64,000 nt of DNA from Chryseobacterium ureilyticum (lineage in GTDB: Bacteria; Bacteroidota; Bacteroidia; Flavobacteriales; Weeksellaceae): contig NZ_FTOL01000001.1 of the NCBI RefSeq assembly GCF_900156735.1, forward strand, positions 868,001 to 932,000, in the 5' to 3' direction. This document shows, piece after piece, positions 1 through 10,952 of the stretch. The translations under genes were made by a program, and so were the position numbers. The stretch's first letter is position 1. Each line of letters opens with the position of its first letter. Under the pieces are notes generated by a model, which saw only the letters and a program-made list of their open reading frames with translations, made no database searches and was not told the origin of the DNA.

Positions 1-2255
1 TTGTTGAGCAGATCATTACCGAAACTTTACGTGTGGTAAAAGATATTTGGATGAAATACGGAAATGGAGCAAAAGACTTCTTTAACGAAATTCATATCGA
101 GTTAGGGCGTGAGATGAAGCTTCCTGCTGAAGATAGAAAGAAATTAACGAGCCAAATTTCTGAAAATGAAAATACAAATCTTCGTATCAAAGCTTTATTG
201 GCTGAAATGATGAATGATAGTTCGGTAGAAAATGTTCGCCCATTTTCACCGATGCAACAAGAGATTTTAAAAATATATGAAGATGGAGTCTTGAACTCAG
301 GTATTGAAATTGAAGATGAATATCTGAAAATCAGTAAAACTGCTCAACCTTCATCTTCTGATTTAAAAAGATATAAACTTTGGCTGGAACAAAAATACAA
401 ATCGCCTTATACAGGACAAATTATTCCGTTAAATAAACTGTTCACACCAGAATATGAAATTGAACATATTATTCCTAAAAGCCGATATTTTGATGACAGT
501 TTCAGTAATAAAATTATTTGTGAGGCTGCAGTTAATAAATTGAAAGATAATTATATAGGGCTTGGGTTTATTAAGCAATTTGCAGGGACTATTGTTGAAC
601 TTGGTTTCGGGAAAAATGTAAAAGTTTTTGAAATAGAAGAATATGAAGATTTCATTAAAAAACATTATGCTAATAATCGAGGTAAGAGAAATAAGCTTTT
701 ATTAGAAGAGATTCCTGAAAAAATGATTGAACGCCAGCTGAATGATACCCGTCATATCAGTAAGTATGTATCAGGTGTGCTTTCTAATATTGTGAGAGTG
801 GAAGATGGAACAGATGAAGGTGTGAATTCCAAAAATATAGTTCCAGGAAACGGAAAAATTACAACACAGCTAAAACAGGATTGGGGATTGAATGATGTTT
901 GGAACGATTTGATTCTGCCACGATTTGAAAGAATGAATCAATTAACCAATTCAACGGATTTCACGGCTTGGAATGAAAATCATCAGAAATATTTGCCAAC
1001 CGTTCCGATTGAATTTTCAAAAGGATTTTCAAAGAAAAGAATTGACCATCGTCATCATGCTTTGGATGCTTTGGTAATAGCTTGTGCCACGAAAGATCAT
1101 GTAAATTTGCTCAACAATCAATCGGCGAAATCAGATACTAAACGTTATGATTTGAAGAAGAAACTGATGAAGTTTGAGAAGGTAGTTTACAATCATACAC
1201 AAACAGGAGAGAAAATCGAAAGAGATATTCCGAAACAATTTCTGAAACCTTGGGAAACCTTTACGATTGATGCCAAAAATAGATTGGAAACAATAATCGT
1301 GAGCATTAAGCAAAACCTTCGTGTTATCAATAAAGCTACTAATCATTATGAAAAATATGTGGATAAAGATGGCGTGAAAACAAAAGAAAAGGTGGAGCAA
1401 ACCGGTACAAATTGGGCGATAAGAAAGTCGTTGCATGAAGAAACAGTATCGGGGAAAATAACCTTATCATGGGTAGAAACGAGTAAGGGAGAATTTATAA
1501 CTGCGACAAGAAAACCTTTAGACTCAAGTTTTACTTTTGAGAAAATCAATAAAATTACAGATACAGGAATTCAGAAAATACTTAAAAATTATCTTGAAGC
1601 AAAAGAAAATAATCCAGAATTAGCTTTCTCAGCAGAAGGAATTGAAGACTTGAATAAAAATATTGAGAAGTATAATGATGGGAAATCACATCAACCAATT
1701 ATAAAAATTCGTCTATATGAAAAAGGAAAGGGGCGATTTGTTTTAGGACAAACGGGAAATAAAATAAATAAATATGTTCAAGGTTCTCCAAATTTATTTT
1801 TTGCAATATATAAAGATGAGAATGGGAAAAAGGTTTTTGAAAGTATTCGTTTAGATATAGTTATTGAAAGATTAAAGCAAGGTTTACAAGCCATTCCGGA
1901 AACAAATCAAAATGGAGTTTCTTTGTATCAAAGTTTGTCACCTTTAGATTTAGTTTATATTCCAACAGAATATGAGCTGGAATCACCTCATATTCTTGAT
2001 TTCAGTAAATTAAATAAAACTCAAATTACAAGATTATATAATACAAATGATTTTTCAGGTGTAACAGCTTATTTTAGTCAGAATTCTTTTGCCAAACACA
2101 TTTATCCAAAGGAAATGGATTTAAGCTGGAATGAAAAAAAACAAAAGCTTTCCGGATCATTTGATTCTAAAACAGCTTCTTACAATAATACATCTATAAA
2201 AGATATTTTTATTAAAGTGAAAGTTGATCGTTTAGGAAATATTTCAAAAGCATAA
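1..2255 (+). CDS. cas9: Cas9, type II-C CRISPR effector nuclease (5' end outside window)
   Basis: RNA-guided DNA endonuclease. The frame is open from base 3, so the first in-window GTG at 33 is not the true start and about half of a roughly 1400-aa Bacteroidota Cas9 is missing. Visible in order: the end of the RuvC-II lead-in and its motif EIHIELGRE (about 87-115), the HNH domain with EIEHIIPKS (catalytic His codon at 465) and a downstream NKLKDN segment, and RuvC-III with H-R-H-H-A-L-D-A from 1047. The rest, from about 1270, is the PAM-interacting C-terminal region. The residue before the HNH His is Glu rather than the Asp of SpCas9, which is common in this group from memory. cas1 follows after 2 nt. 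Nothing suggests inactivation in the visible part. Confidence 0.95.
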   Translation, partial: VEQIITETLRVVKDIWMKYGNGAKDFFNEIHIELGREMKLPAEDRKKLTSQISENENTNLRIKALLAEMMNDSSVENVRPFSPMQQEILKIYEDGVLNSGIEIEDEYLKISKTAQPSSSDLKRYKLWLEQKYKSPYTGQIIPLNKLFTPEYEIEHIIPKSRYFDDSFSNKIICEAAVNKLKDNYIGLGFIKQFAGTIVELGFGKNVKVFEIEEYEDFIKKHYANNRGKRNKLLLEEIPEKMIERQLNDTRHISKYVSGVLSNIVRVEDGTDEGVNSKNIVPGNGKITTQLKQDWGLNDVWNDLILPRFERMNQLTNSTDFTAWNENHQKYLPTVPIEFSKGFSKKRIDHRHHALDALVIACATKDHVNLLNNQSAKSDTKRYDLKKKLMKFEKVVYNHTQTGEKIERDIPKQFLKPWETFTIDAKNRLETIIVSIKQNLRVINKATNHYEKYVDKDGVKTKEKVEQTGTNWAIRKSLHEETVSGKITLSWVETSKGEFITATRKPLDSSFTFEKINKITDTGIQKILKNYLEAKENNPELAFSAEGIEDLNKNIEKYNDGKSHQPIIKIRLYEKGKGRFVLGQTGNKINKYVQGSPNLFFAIYKDENGKKVFESIRLDIVIERLKQGLQAIPETNQNGVSLYQSLSPLDLVYIPTEYELESPHILDFSKLNKTQITRLYNTNDFSGVTAYFSQNSFAKHIYPKEMDLSWNEKKQKLSGSFDSKTASYNNTSIKDIFIKVKVDRLGNISKA

Positions 2256-2257
2256 TT

Positions 2258-3486
<1,229 letters not shown>

Positions 3487-3508
3487 ATTTTGAATCCTAA
3501 AAACAAAA

Positions 3509-3540
3509 ACAATCTACTGATTATCAGTAGGTTGTTTTTT
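3509..3540. terminator. Bidirectional terminator between cas2 and CRISPR array
   Basis: A 12-bp stem (3509-3520 with 3524-3535, one G-U pair) has a TTA loop and a T-run on the right. On the opposite strand it is followed by a T-rich stretch as well. It can stop both the cas operon and leftward transcription from the array. Confidence 0.8.
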
Positions 3541-3543
3541 GAG

Positions 3544-6440
3544 GCTGTGACTAATCACGAAGATAATAATTTTTGAAAGCAATTCACAACTTTTCACGTA
3601 ATCTCCAAGAGAGAAATAAGGCTGTGACTAATCACGAAGATAATAATTTTTGAAAGCAATTCACAACACCTTTCCAGGCTTTGAAATTCTTATTTCGGCT
3701 GTGACTAATCACGAAGATAATAATTTTTGAAAGCAATTCACAACATCTCAGATTCTCAACACGCAAATAAAATTGCTGTGACTAATCACGAAGATAATAA
3801 TTTTTGAAAGCAATTCACAACACCCCATCCATATAACCGAGAGACAGACATGCTGTGACTAATCACGAAGATAATAATTTTTGAAAGCAATTCACAACAG
3901 CAGGCGGCAGTTTCTTTTATCTGCCAGAGCTGTGACTAATCACGAAGATAATAATTTTTGAAAGCAATTCACAACGCTTCAAGAATTTAGCTTTCTTGCA
4001 CCACAGCTGTGACTAATCACGAAGATAATAATTTTTGAAAGCAATTCACAACAACCACAAACTCTGTATAATCCTGTTATTAGCTGTGACTAATCACGAA
4101 GATAATAATTTTTGAAAGCAATTCACAACTTTCTTTTTCAAGGTATTTTTCGGTATCTGGCTGTGACTAATCACGAAGATAATAATTTTTGAAAGCAATT
4201 CACAACGAAAGCCTGTCCGCTCTCCGGGCAGTCTACGCTGTGACTAATCACGAAGATAATAATTTTTGAAAGCAATTCACAACAAGAAAATGGAGATATA
4301 AAAGAAGTGAAAAGCTGTGACTAATCACGAAGATAATAATTTTTGAAAGCAATTCACAACCGCTCCTTATGGGTGGAGATTAAGACATCAGCTGTGACTA
4401 ATCACGAAGATAATAATTTTTGAAAGCAATTCACAACGGATCAAGGAATCTATTTCTGACAACTCCGGCTGTGACTAATCACGAAGATAATAATTTTTGA
4501 AAGCAATTCACAACGTTAATGATGAAGATATTATTGCTTATGATGCTGTGACTAATCACGAAGATAATAATTTTTGAAAGCAATTCACAACTGTATGATT
4601 ATCTTGATTTTGCAGTTTTACGCTGTGACTAATCACGAAGATAATAATTTTTGAAAGCAATTCACAACTATTAATTCAATATGTTTCTATCTAATAATGC
4701 TGTGACTAATCACGAAGATAATAATTTTTGAAAGCAATTCACAACAGACTTCCATACCATCAGTTTGCTGCAGGGGCTGTGACTAATCACGAAGATAATA
4801 ATTTTTGAAAGCAATTCACAACAGTAAGTAGCTTATTGTGCTACTCACAACAGCTGTGACTAATCACGAAGATAATAATTTTTGAAAGCAATTCACAACG
4901 GAAACTTCAGCTTGAATTTATGACAAAATGCTGTGACTAATCACGAAGATAATAATTTTTGAAAGCAATTCACAACTTATTCCGGTTTTAAAAGTTCGTT
5001 TTTCATGCTGTGACTAATCACGAAGATAATAATTTTTGAAAGCAATTCACAACTTAATTCGTTAATTATCATCGCCTGTAATTGCTGTGACTAATCACGA
5101 AGATAATAATTTTTGAAAGCAATTCACAACCGCGTTTAAATCGTTCTATGAAGTTCATATGCTGTGACTAATCACGAAGATAATAATTTTTGAAAGCAAT
5201 TCACAACAAGAAACAACACCAGAAGATGAACCTGTCAGCTGTGACTAATCACGAAGATAATAATTTTTGAAAGCAATTCACAACAGAAGCTGGGGCTTAT
5301 TGAGAGGAATGAAGGCTGTGACTAATCACGAAGATAATAATTTTTGAAAGCAATTCACAACAGGAAACAACACCAGAAGATGAACCTGTCAGCTGTGACT
5401 AATCACGAAGATAATAATTTTTGAAAGCAATTCACAACAGAAGCTGGGGCTTATTGAGAGGAATGAAGGCTGTGACTAATCACGAAGATAATAATTTTTG
5501 AAAGCAATTCACAACTTTCCACTCTTATCTGCAAAAGCTGCTGCAGCTGTGACTAATCACGAAGATAATAATTTTTGAAAGCAATTCACAACCAAACAAC
5601 TGAAAGAACTCCTGAAGCTCCAGCTGTGACTAATCACGAAGATAATAATTTTTGAAAGCAATTCACAACAGCTTCTTTATCAGGCATTATTTTACCGTTG
5701 CTGTGACTAATCACGAAGATAATAATTTTTGAAAGCAATTCACAACATATTTGGAAACATCAAAAATATCATTGAAGCTGTGACTAATCACGAAGATAAT
5801 AATTTTTGAAAGCAATTCACAACGCAAATCTCCCCTTTGCCTTAATTCTTCTAGCTGTGACTAATCACGAAGATAATAATTTTTGAAAGCAATTCACAAC
5901 TATTTATAAGCATAGCTTTAAACGCCCAGGGCTGTGACTAATCACGAAGATAATAATTTTTGAAAGCAATTCACAACAGTTTCTCAATTGGTTTTAAGAC
6001 ACAATTCGCTGTGACTAATCACGAAGATAATAATTTTTGAAAGCAATTCACAACTAAATTTACTATAGTAAATAATTAATAATGGCTGTGACTAATCACG
6101 AAGATAATAATTTTTGAAAGCAATTCACAACACCTGCCATCTTCTGTAATTTTTAATGAATGCTGTGACTAATCACGAAGATAATAATTTTTGAAAGCAA
6201 TTCACAACTCAAAATTTGGAAGCTCTTCAAACCCAGAAGCTGTGACTAATCACGAAGATAATAATTTTTGAAAGCAATTCACAACGGTAGGCTTTGGGGT
6301 AATGTAATAGGAACGGCTGTGACTAATCACGAAGATAATAATTTTTGAAAGCAATTCACAACTATAAATTGAGGTGATCGTCTTTTCTATGCGCTGTGAC
6401 TAACCACGAAGATAACAAATTTTAAAAGCGGTTTATGAAC
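3544..6440. CRISPR. Type II-C CRISPR array, 38 repeats and 37 spacers
   Basis: The repeat is 47 nt, starting GCTGTGACTAATCACG and ending GCAATTCACAAC on the + strand, and spacers are 30 nt. The period of 77 nt holds exactly: repeat n starts at 3544 + 77(n-1). The 38th copy at 6393-6440 is degenerate, with most changes in its second half and one extra base. On the minus strand the repeat begins GTTGTG, the usual 5' end of type II crRNA repeats. Spacers 22-23 and 24-25 are a duplicated pair differing at one base. The strand of transcription cannot be read directly; minus is favoured. Confidence 0.98.
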
Positions 6441-6584
6441 ATTTACAAAATAGAGAAGTCAAATAAAACAGAACAAAATATATTCAAATTTATTCCAGTC
6501 ATTCCTTGATTTATTTTCCAATTTTAAAGATCTAACCATCACACACATGATATTATATAGGTTTCTGTTCATAGGGCTTTTTGT

Positions 6585-6592
6585 TATATTTG
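6585..6592 (+). promoter_or_regulatory. -7 promoter box (TATATTTG)
   Basis: Exact match to the Bacteroidota TAnnTTTG element, 16 nt before the small ORF at 6609 and about 128 nt before the hydrolase ATG. No clear TTG lies 19-21 nt upstream. Confidence 0.6.
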
Positions 6593-6608
6593 CCCGAAAC
6601 TTCTAATC

Positions 6609-6746
6609 ATGTCTAATTCAAAGATTCAATTAATATATTTACTCAAATCCCATTTAGGTTTTCGTGAATATTCTGTTTCGACAATTCTTCCCCCTGTCAA
6701 TTTGAAATTTAAAAATAACCATGAAATCAATTTTAAAAGTATTTAA
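6609..6746 (+). CDS. Possible 45-aa upstream ORF before the hydrolase
   Basis: An ATG at 6609 opens a 45-codon frame (MSNSKIQLIYLLKSH...) whose stop lies 26 nt inside the start of the hydrolase gene in another frame. It is the first ATG after the promoter box at 6585-6592. I do not recognise the peptide. It could be a regulatory leader ORF, the remnant of a lost gene that donated its promoter, or chance. Confidence 0.3.
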   Translation: MSNSKIQLIYLLKSHLGFREYSVSTILPPVNLKFKNNHEINFKSI

Positions 6747-7752
6747 GTTTTTAGGCAAGCTTATCCTGGGAATCCTAATCGTATTATTGTTCTTAGGGCT
6801 TTGTTATCGATTATTTAGCCCAAAACCTGTTCCGCCGGGTAAACTCGTTAACGTTAACGGAACCAACATCCATGTAAGAGCAGAAGGAGATAAGAAATCT
6901 TTCTCTACAGTGATTATTGAAGCAGGAGCACACAGTAATACCGATATGCTGCATTGGATTGCGGAAGGCTTAAAAGATAAAACGAGAGTCATACGCTATG
7001 ATAGAGATGGAAAATGGTTTAGTGAAGCAAGTAATAGTGATAATAGATCCCCTGAGTTTTATGCACATCAGCTTCATGAATTATTAACGAAAACAGGAGA
7101 AAAGCCACCTTATATTTTGGTGGGACACTCTATGGGAGGTCCTTATACCAGAATATTCAGGGATCTTTATCCAAATGAAGTGAAAGGAATGGTTTTCATA
7201 GATTCAAGTCATCCTGAACAATGGAACCGATTAGCACAAAAAGAGTTGGTTCCCGAAGGGCAGGCAAGAATATTAAAGATAGGATCTATTCTTGCAGATT
7301 TAGGTATTCTAGGTCTTTATAATAAGATATTTAGTAAAGCACCCTACCAAGGTGATGGCTTACCTAAAGAAGTATACAGTAGATCACAATCGCTCACCAA
7401 TACCTCCGGAGATGTTTATACTATGTTTTTAAGAGAGAATGACCTTACCAATGCTGTGCTGAAGCGTGCAGGTGAGGCAAAAAAGTTAGATTCATTACCG
7501 GTGTTGGTGTTCACTGCTACAGAGCAGTATAAAGAATCCCAAAAAGAAAAATACAGAAAATCAGGAATTGATCCTGAAAAACAAGTTCAATTATGGTTTG
7601 GGATGCAGAAAGAGCTAAAAGAACTCTCTTCTCAAGGAAAACAAATCATAATGAATGCCAGTCATGGAAGTATCATTACGAAAAAAGAAAATGCAGAAGT
7701 AATAAACAAAGAGATTCTTTTACTATCTGAAAATATTGAAAAACAAAAGTAA
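6721..7752 (+). CDS. Membrane-anchored alpha/beta hydrolase
   Basis: 343-aa serine hydrolase. An N-terminal hydrophobic segment (residues about 7-32) without a cleavage site or lipobox suggests an inner-membrane anchor with the catalytic domain outside the cytoplasm. The nucleophile elbow GHSMGG places Ser at residue 137, a likely acid is Asp161 in FIDSSHPEQ, and a late His occurs in NASHGS. The substrate is unknown; the fold includes esterases, lipases and peptidases. It is a single-gene unit between the CRISPR array and a terminator. Confidence 0.85.
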   Translation: MKSILKVFKFLGKLILGILIVLLFLGLCYRLFSPKPVPPGKLVNVNGTNIHVRAEGDKKSFSTVIIEAGAHSNTDMLHWIAEGLKDKTRVIRYDRDGKWFSEASNSDNRSPEFYAHQLHELLTKTGEKPPYILVGHSMGGPYTRIFRDLYPNEVKGMVFIDSSHPEQWNRLAQKELVPEGQARILKIGSILADLGILGLYNKIFSKAPYQGDGLPKEVYSRSQSLTNTSGDVYTMFLRENDLTNAVLKRAGEAKKLDSLPVLVFTATEQYKESQKEKYRKSGIDPEKQVQLWFGMQKELKELSSQGKQIIMNASHGSIITKKENAEVINKEILLLSENIEKQK

Positions 7753-7763
7753 TATTAAACAGC

Positions 7764-7797
7764 GAAGCCCCTTAATTGGGGCTTTGTTATTTTTTTA
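7764..7797 (+). terminator. Rho-independent terminator after the hydrolase
   Basis: Stem AAGCCCC / GGGGCTT with a short AATT-type loop, followed by TGTTATTTTTTT. It overlaps the 3' end of the converging gene at 7787. Confidence 0.75.
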
Positions 7798-8182
7798 AAG
7801 TTAACTCTTTTCCTTTAAGGGCAAAGTAAAGGTTTTGGAATTCGTGGACGTGTCTTATTTCTAATTCATCATCATTTCCCAACTTGATAATCCAGCCTTT
7901 GGAAGGTCTGCAGATAAATTTCATATGTGAAATGCCACTTCCTAAACTATATTCGAATTGGTCAGCAGATTCATCATTAGGATTATACTTTTCTCCACTA
8001 TTACTTTCAAATCCAAAAGTAAGTAACCATTTCTCTGTTAATGGAATCGGTAGGCAGGCATCCGGATGTAAATCATTAATATATACCAGATCTCCCAGAT
8101 CGTGAAGATGATACACATATTCTATGTTTTCATCCTTTTTATCCATTATATAATTTCCTATGCGTAATTCACTTGTTTCCAT
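7787..8182 (-). CDS. Phage-like hypothetical protein (RIGNY / HEFQNLYFAL type)
   Basis: 131-aa soluble protein. It opens with ELRIGNYI and ends with VHEFQNLYFALKGKELTL. This start-and-end pattern is one I associate with small proteins of unknown function in Bacteroidota phages and prophages, so it may be a phage remnant. No other phage gene is adjacent. No signal peptide or membrane segment is present. Confidence 0.6.
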   Translation of the reverse strand: METSELRIGNYIMDKKDENIEYVYHLHDLGDLVYINDLHPDACLPIPLTEKWLLTFGFESNSGEKYNPNDESADQFEYSLGSGISHMKFICRPSKGWIIKLGNDDELEIRHVHEFQNLYFALKGKELTLKK

Positions 8183-8248
8183 ACTTTGAATTTAAATTAT
8201 TTTAATTTGTTTGAATAGCTTCGTTTGTGAACCCGATAATTATTCTTA

Positions 8249-8282
8249 TAAAAACAGCCTGGTCATATCAATAACCAAGCTG
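8249..8282 (-). terminator. Terminator for the plug-domain gene
   Basis: On the minus strand a 12-bp stem with G-U pairs (8271-8282 with 8255-8266) is followed by TTTTTAT. It lies 28 nt after the stop at 8310. Confidence 0.7.
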
Positions 8283-8309
8283 CTGTATTACTCTAATCTC
8301 GTGCTTTAT

Positions 8310-10715
8310 TTATGGCAATACTTCATTATAATAAAGCGGAGTGTCATTATTTTTATCGTACCCCATAATAATGATTCTGTATTTCTTGGCATCATCATTA
8401 TTATAAAACTCTACGGTTGTACGCTCTTGAGATTGCTCTTCCAAATAAGGGTTCCAATACAGTACACTTCTTGTATCCTGTGGAATTTTTTTGAAACTGT
8501 CATTATCGTAAATCGGGCTTTCAAATGGAACTTCCTTATCATATCCGCTTAAAGAAATTTGTCTTAATTGTGAAGGTAAAGCTCTGTCTATGACTTTTCC
8601 TGAAGAGCCACCCCCTCTGCGGGTGTAGATAGCGATGGCACCGTTACCGGCTCCGGAAGCTCCTGCAAAAATTCCTTTTATGACTTTTACCATCGCAATT
8701 TCGGAGGTAGACATATTGGCAATTTGGCTGGGCTGAATTGGCATTTCATCAAGATAAACAGTTGTTTCATCTCCTCTCAGGTATGGAATGGGAATTCCGT
8801 TTCGAGTCTGAATGGTAAGCCCTGAAACTCTTCCCTGTAGCCATTGAAGAATACTTGAAGACGTAATTGCTTTTGGATCATTCACAAAATCAAAAATCTC
8901 TTCATTAGGACTTTTAAACAAAAGACTGCTTAATTCATTATTCAGTTTTTTAGTTTTAGCTTTTACTTCTCCTCTTAATTTTATTTCCTCAATATTGGTT
9001 ACTTTTTCATTAATAATCTTTTGAGTATCAAGAGCTGTATAAGATCTTGTAATTTCAGCAGAAGGCTTGTCATCATTTGATCTTTGTACTAATTTATAAG
9101 GGCTTGAAGGTAAGCCTTTCTTATACGGAACGAAACTGAAATCAGGCTGGAAATATACAGAGTAATTCTTGTTAGGCTCTTTGGATGTGGAATTCAATTG
9201 GTAAGAAAACTTCATTGTATCTTCAAAAATTAAATTACTTAAAGAAAAGAATCCGTTATTATCCGATTTGATTTGAAAAATCTTTGATCCGGATTCCGAA
9301 TCAAAAATTAAATTCAGGTCCGTATTGGGAGCCGGTTGTCCCTGAACATTTATTTTCCCTTTATAAGAAAGATAGTTCCCTGATTGATATTTAATAGTAG
9401 GATACACTCCTGAAATAATCGTTTTCCAGTCAAAACGTTTCCATTTCTCTGAAATTAAAAGTGCATCAAGAGCCTCTATATTTCGATCCTTAGTAAAATA
9501 CTGAGCAGGATTCGTTATCGTTGAAGTAAGATCTCCTGTTAACCATAAGGTACTTAATAAGCTTTGATCTTCTTCAGAGCTGTTGGTATTGGCATCAATT
9601 ACTAAAACCGTATAACCTGAATAATCCGAACTCTTAGGAATATCAAAAGAATTCTTTCCACGAGGTGAATTTTCTAAAGAAAGAGACTGTAAAGCTGGTT
9701 TTTTAATTTGTAATTGCTGTGGCTGTACAAACGAAAGCCTGTTGGCTACGATATTTTCCTTATCATCAAACACCGTAAGCTGTAAAATCCCATTAACAAG
9801 TTGATTATTCGGAATAGAATACTGAGTGTCATTAGTAATCTTATTCACTTGAGCCTTGTACACAAGCTGATTATTGATGGTTCCCAGAATCTTATAATAA
9901 GGTGCTTCTTGCGAAGAATTTTTAGATTTTAAAACATATTTTACGGCATCCTTATCACTGTTTACCTCAAGATGAATTCCTGAAGGCAAAACTTCCGGTA
10001 AAGGAATGCTTTGCTTTTGTCCATTTTTATTCTGAACAGTAAGTTGATATCTTTTTCCGGTTTTTGGGGTAATGTTGAATATTCCAATATTTTGATCAAG
10101 CCCTTTAAATGTTGTGATTTTTGTATCAGGGCTGTCAGGATCAGTCACATATCCTTCCCAATCAACAGAAGTAGAGCTGCTGGATTGTAAACGTACAGCT
10201 ACTTTGGTATTTATTCCATCAATAAAACTTCCACCTTCCGGGTATACCGATGCTAATAAATTAGAATGGGAATCTGGTGTTAATTTTTCAGGCGAAGAAG
10301 GATTATAAATGACAACCGGTTTCAACAATTGAAAATCCTCACTGAAATTAGCCATCCAGGTGGTGTATGCTCTGATATAATAAACATCTTCTTTTAAAGA
10401 TTTGGGTAAAGCAATACTACCGCTTCCTTCCCCATTCATTAATGGAAAAAGCTTTTTGCTAATTTGGTTTTTATTGCTGTCATAGAGTTCCACAAATAGA
10501 GTAGTGGAAATACCGGAAGCTCCATAACCATCAAAGACAAAAGACTTAAACCAAAGGTCTTCGCCAGCGATATAATTGCTTTTATTGAAAAGTAAATGTA
10601 TTTTTTCCTGAGGAAATTTTTGTTCAAATGTTTTGAGTGCCTGTTCGGCTTTGTTTTGTGCACTAAGAATATCAATTGTACCTAATGCAAACAGGAATAT
10701 TAGTTTTTTTGACAT
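8310..10715 (-). CDS. Secreted protein with MG2-like and TonB plug domains, no barrel
   Basis: 801 aa with an N-terminal signal peptide (LIFLFALGTIDILSAQ). Residues about 35-130 contain PQEKIHLLFNKSNYIAGEDLWFK, resembling the MG2-type domain of alpha-2-macroglobulin-like proteins. A carboxypeptidase-like repeat sits near 430-490 (KINVQGQPAPNTDLNL). Residues about 620-720 form a TonB plug-like domain (LQGRVSGL, YLDEMP, IKVIKG). The protein ends soon after the plug, so it lacks the 22-strand barrel of a true receptor. This combination is common in flavobacteria and probably acts at the outer membrane or in the periplasm; the ligand is unknown. It is a single transcription unit with a terminator at 8249-8282. 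Confidence 0.8.
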   Translation of the reverse strand: MSKKLIFLFALGTIDILSAQNKAEQALKTFEQKFPQEKIHLLFNKSNYIAGEDLWFKSFVFDGYGASGISTTLFVELYDSNKNQISKKLFPLMNGEGSGSIALPKSLKEDVYYIRAYTTWMANFSEDFQLLKPVVIYNPSSPEKLTPDSHSNLLASVYPEGGSFIDGINTKVAVRLQSSSSTSVDWEGYVTDPDSPDTKITTFKGLDQNIGIFNITPKTGKRYQLTVQNKNGQKQSIPLPEVLPSGIHLEVNSDKDAVKYVLKSKNSSQEAPYYKILGTINNQLVYKAQVNKITNDTQYSIPNNQLVNGILQLTVFDDKENIVANRLSFVQPQQLQIKKPALQSLSLENSPRGKNSFDIPKSSDYSGYTVLVIDANTNSSEEDQSLLSTLWLTGDLTSTITNPAQYFTKDRNIEALDALLISEKWKRFDWKTIISGVYPTIKYQSGNYLSYKGKINVQGQPAPNTDLNLIFDSESGSKIFQIKSDNNGFFSLSNLIFEDTMKFSYQLNSTSKEPNKNYSVYFQPDFSFVPYKKGLPSSPYKLVQRSNDDKPSAEITRSYTALDTQKIINEKVTNIEEIKLRGEVKAKTKKLNNELSSLLFKSPNEEIFDFVNDPKAITSSSILQWLQGRVSGLTIQTRNGIPIPYLRGDETTVYLDEMPIQPSQIANMSTSEIAMVKVIKGIFAGASGAGNGAIAIYTRRGGGSSGKVIDRALPSQLRQISLSGYDKEVPFESPIYDNDSFKKIPQDTRSVLYWNPYLEEQSQERTTVEFYNNDDAKKYRIIIMGYDKNNDTPLYYNEVLP

Positions 10716-10906
10716 AGTCTCGTTAAAATTGTGTTTTTTTACATGGAGGTGCTAAAATACACAATTATTGCATTTCTGAATAGAGCATTTTTTATTTAAA
10801 ATGGAGAAAGTATTATTTATTAAGTATATTTAATGCATCAATTCATAAAAATGAAGCAAAAAGAGATTTCTTGATGTATGTTAAGGAAACTGCATTCAGG
10901 TTTTTC

Positions 10907-10914
10907 TATTTTTG
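10907..10914 (+). promoter_or_regulatory. -7 promoter box (TATTTTTG) for yceI
   Basis: Exact TAnnTTTG match 38 nt before the ATG at 10953, followed by TACCCG, as is frequent after these boxes in this window. Confidence 0.65.
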
Positions 10915-10952
10915 TACCCGAAAACAATAAACTTTTTAAACAGTTCAATAAT

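Noticed and set aside
4823..4852. Spacer 17 with an internal inverted repeat and an end like the repeat (also the palindromic spacer 33 at 6055-6084)
   Set aside because: Single spacers of 30 nt with short palindromes are expected by chance among 37; length and position are regular.
6393..6440. Degenerate last repeat as a tracrRNA anti-repeat
   Set aside because: The part that should pair with the crRNA repeat has many mismatches and an extra base, and no terminator hairpin of tracrRNA type follows.
8211..8552. Rightward ORF rich in Ile, Leu and Tyr at the end of the plug-domain gene
   Set aside because: Antisense to coding sequence and to the terminator at 8249-8282; no conserved features.
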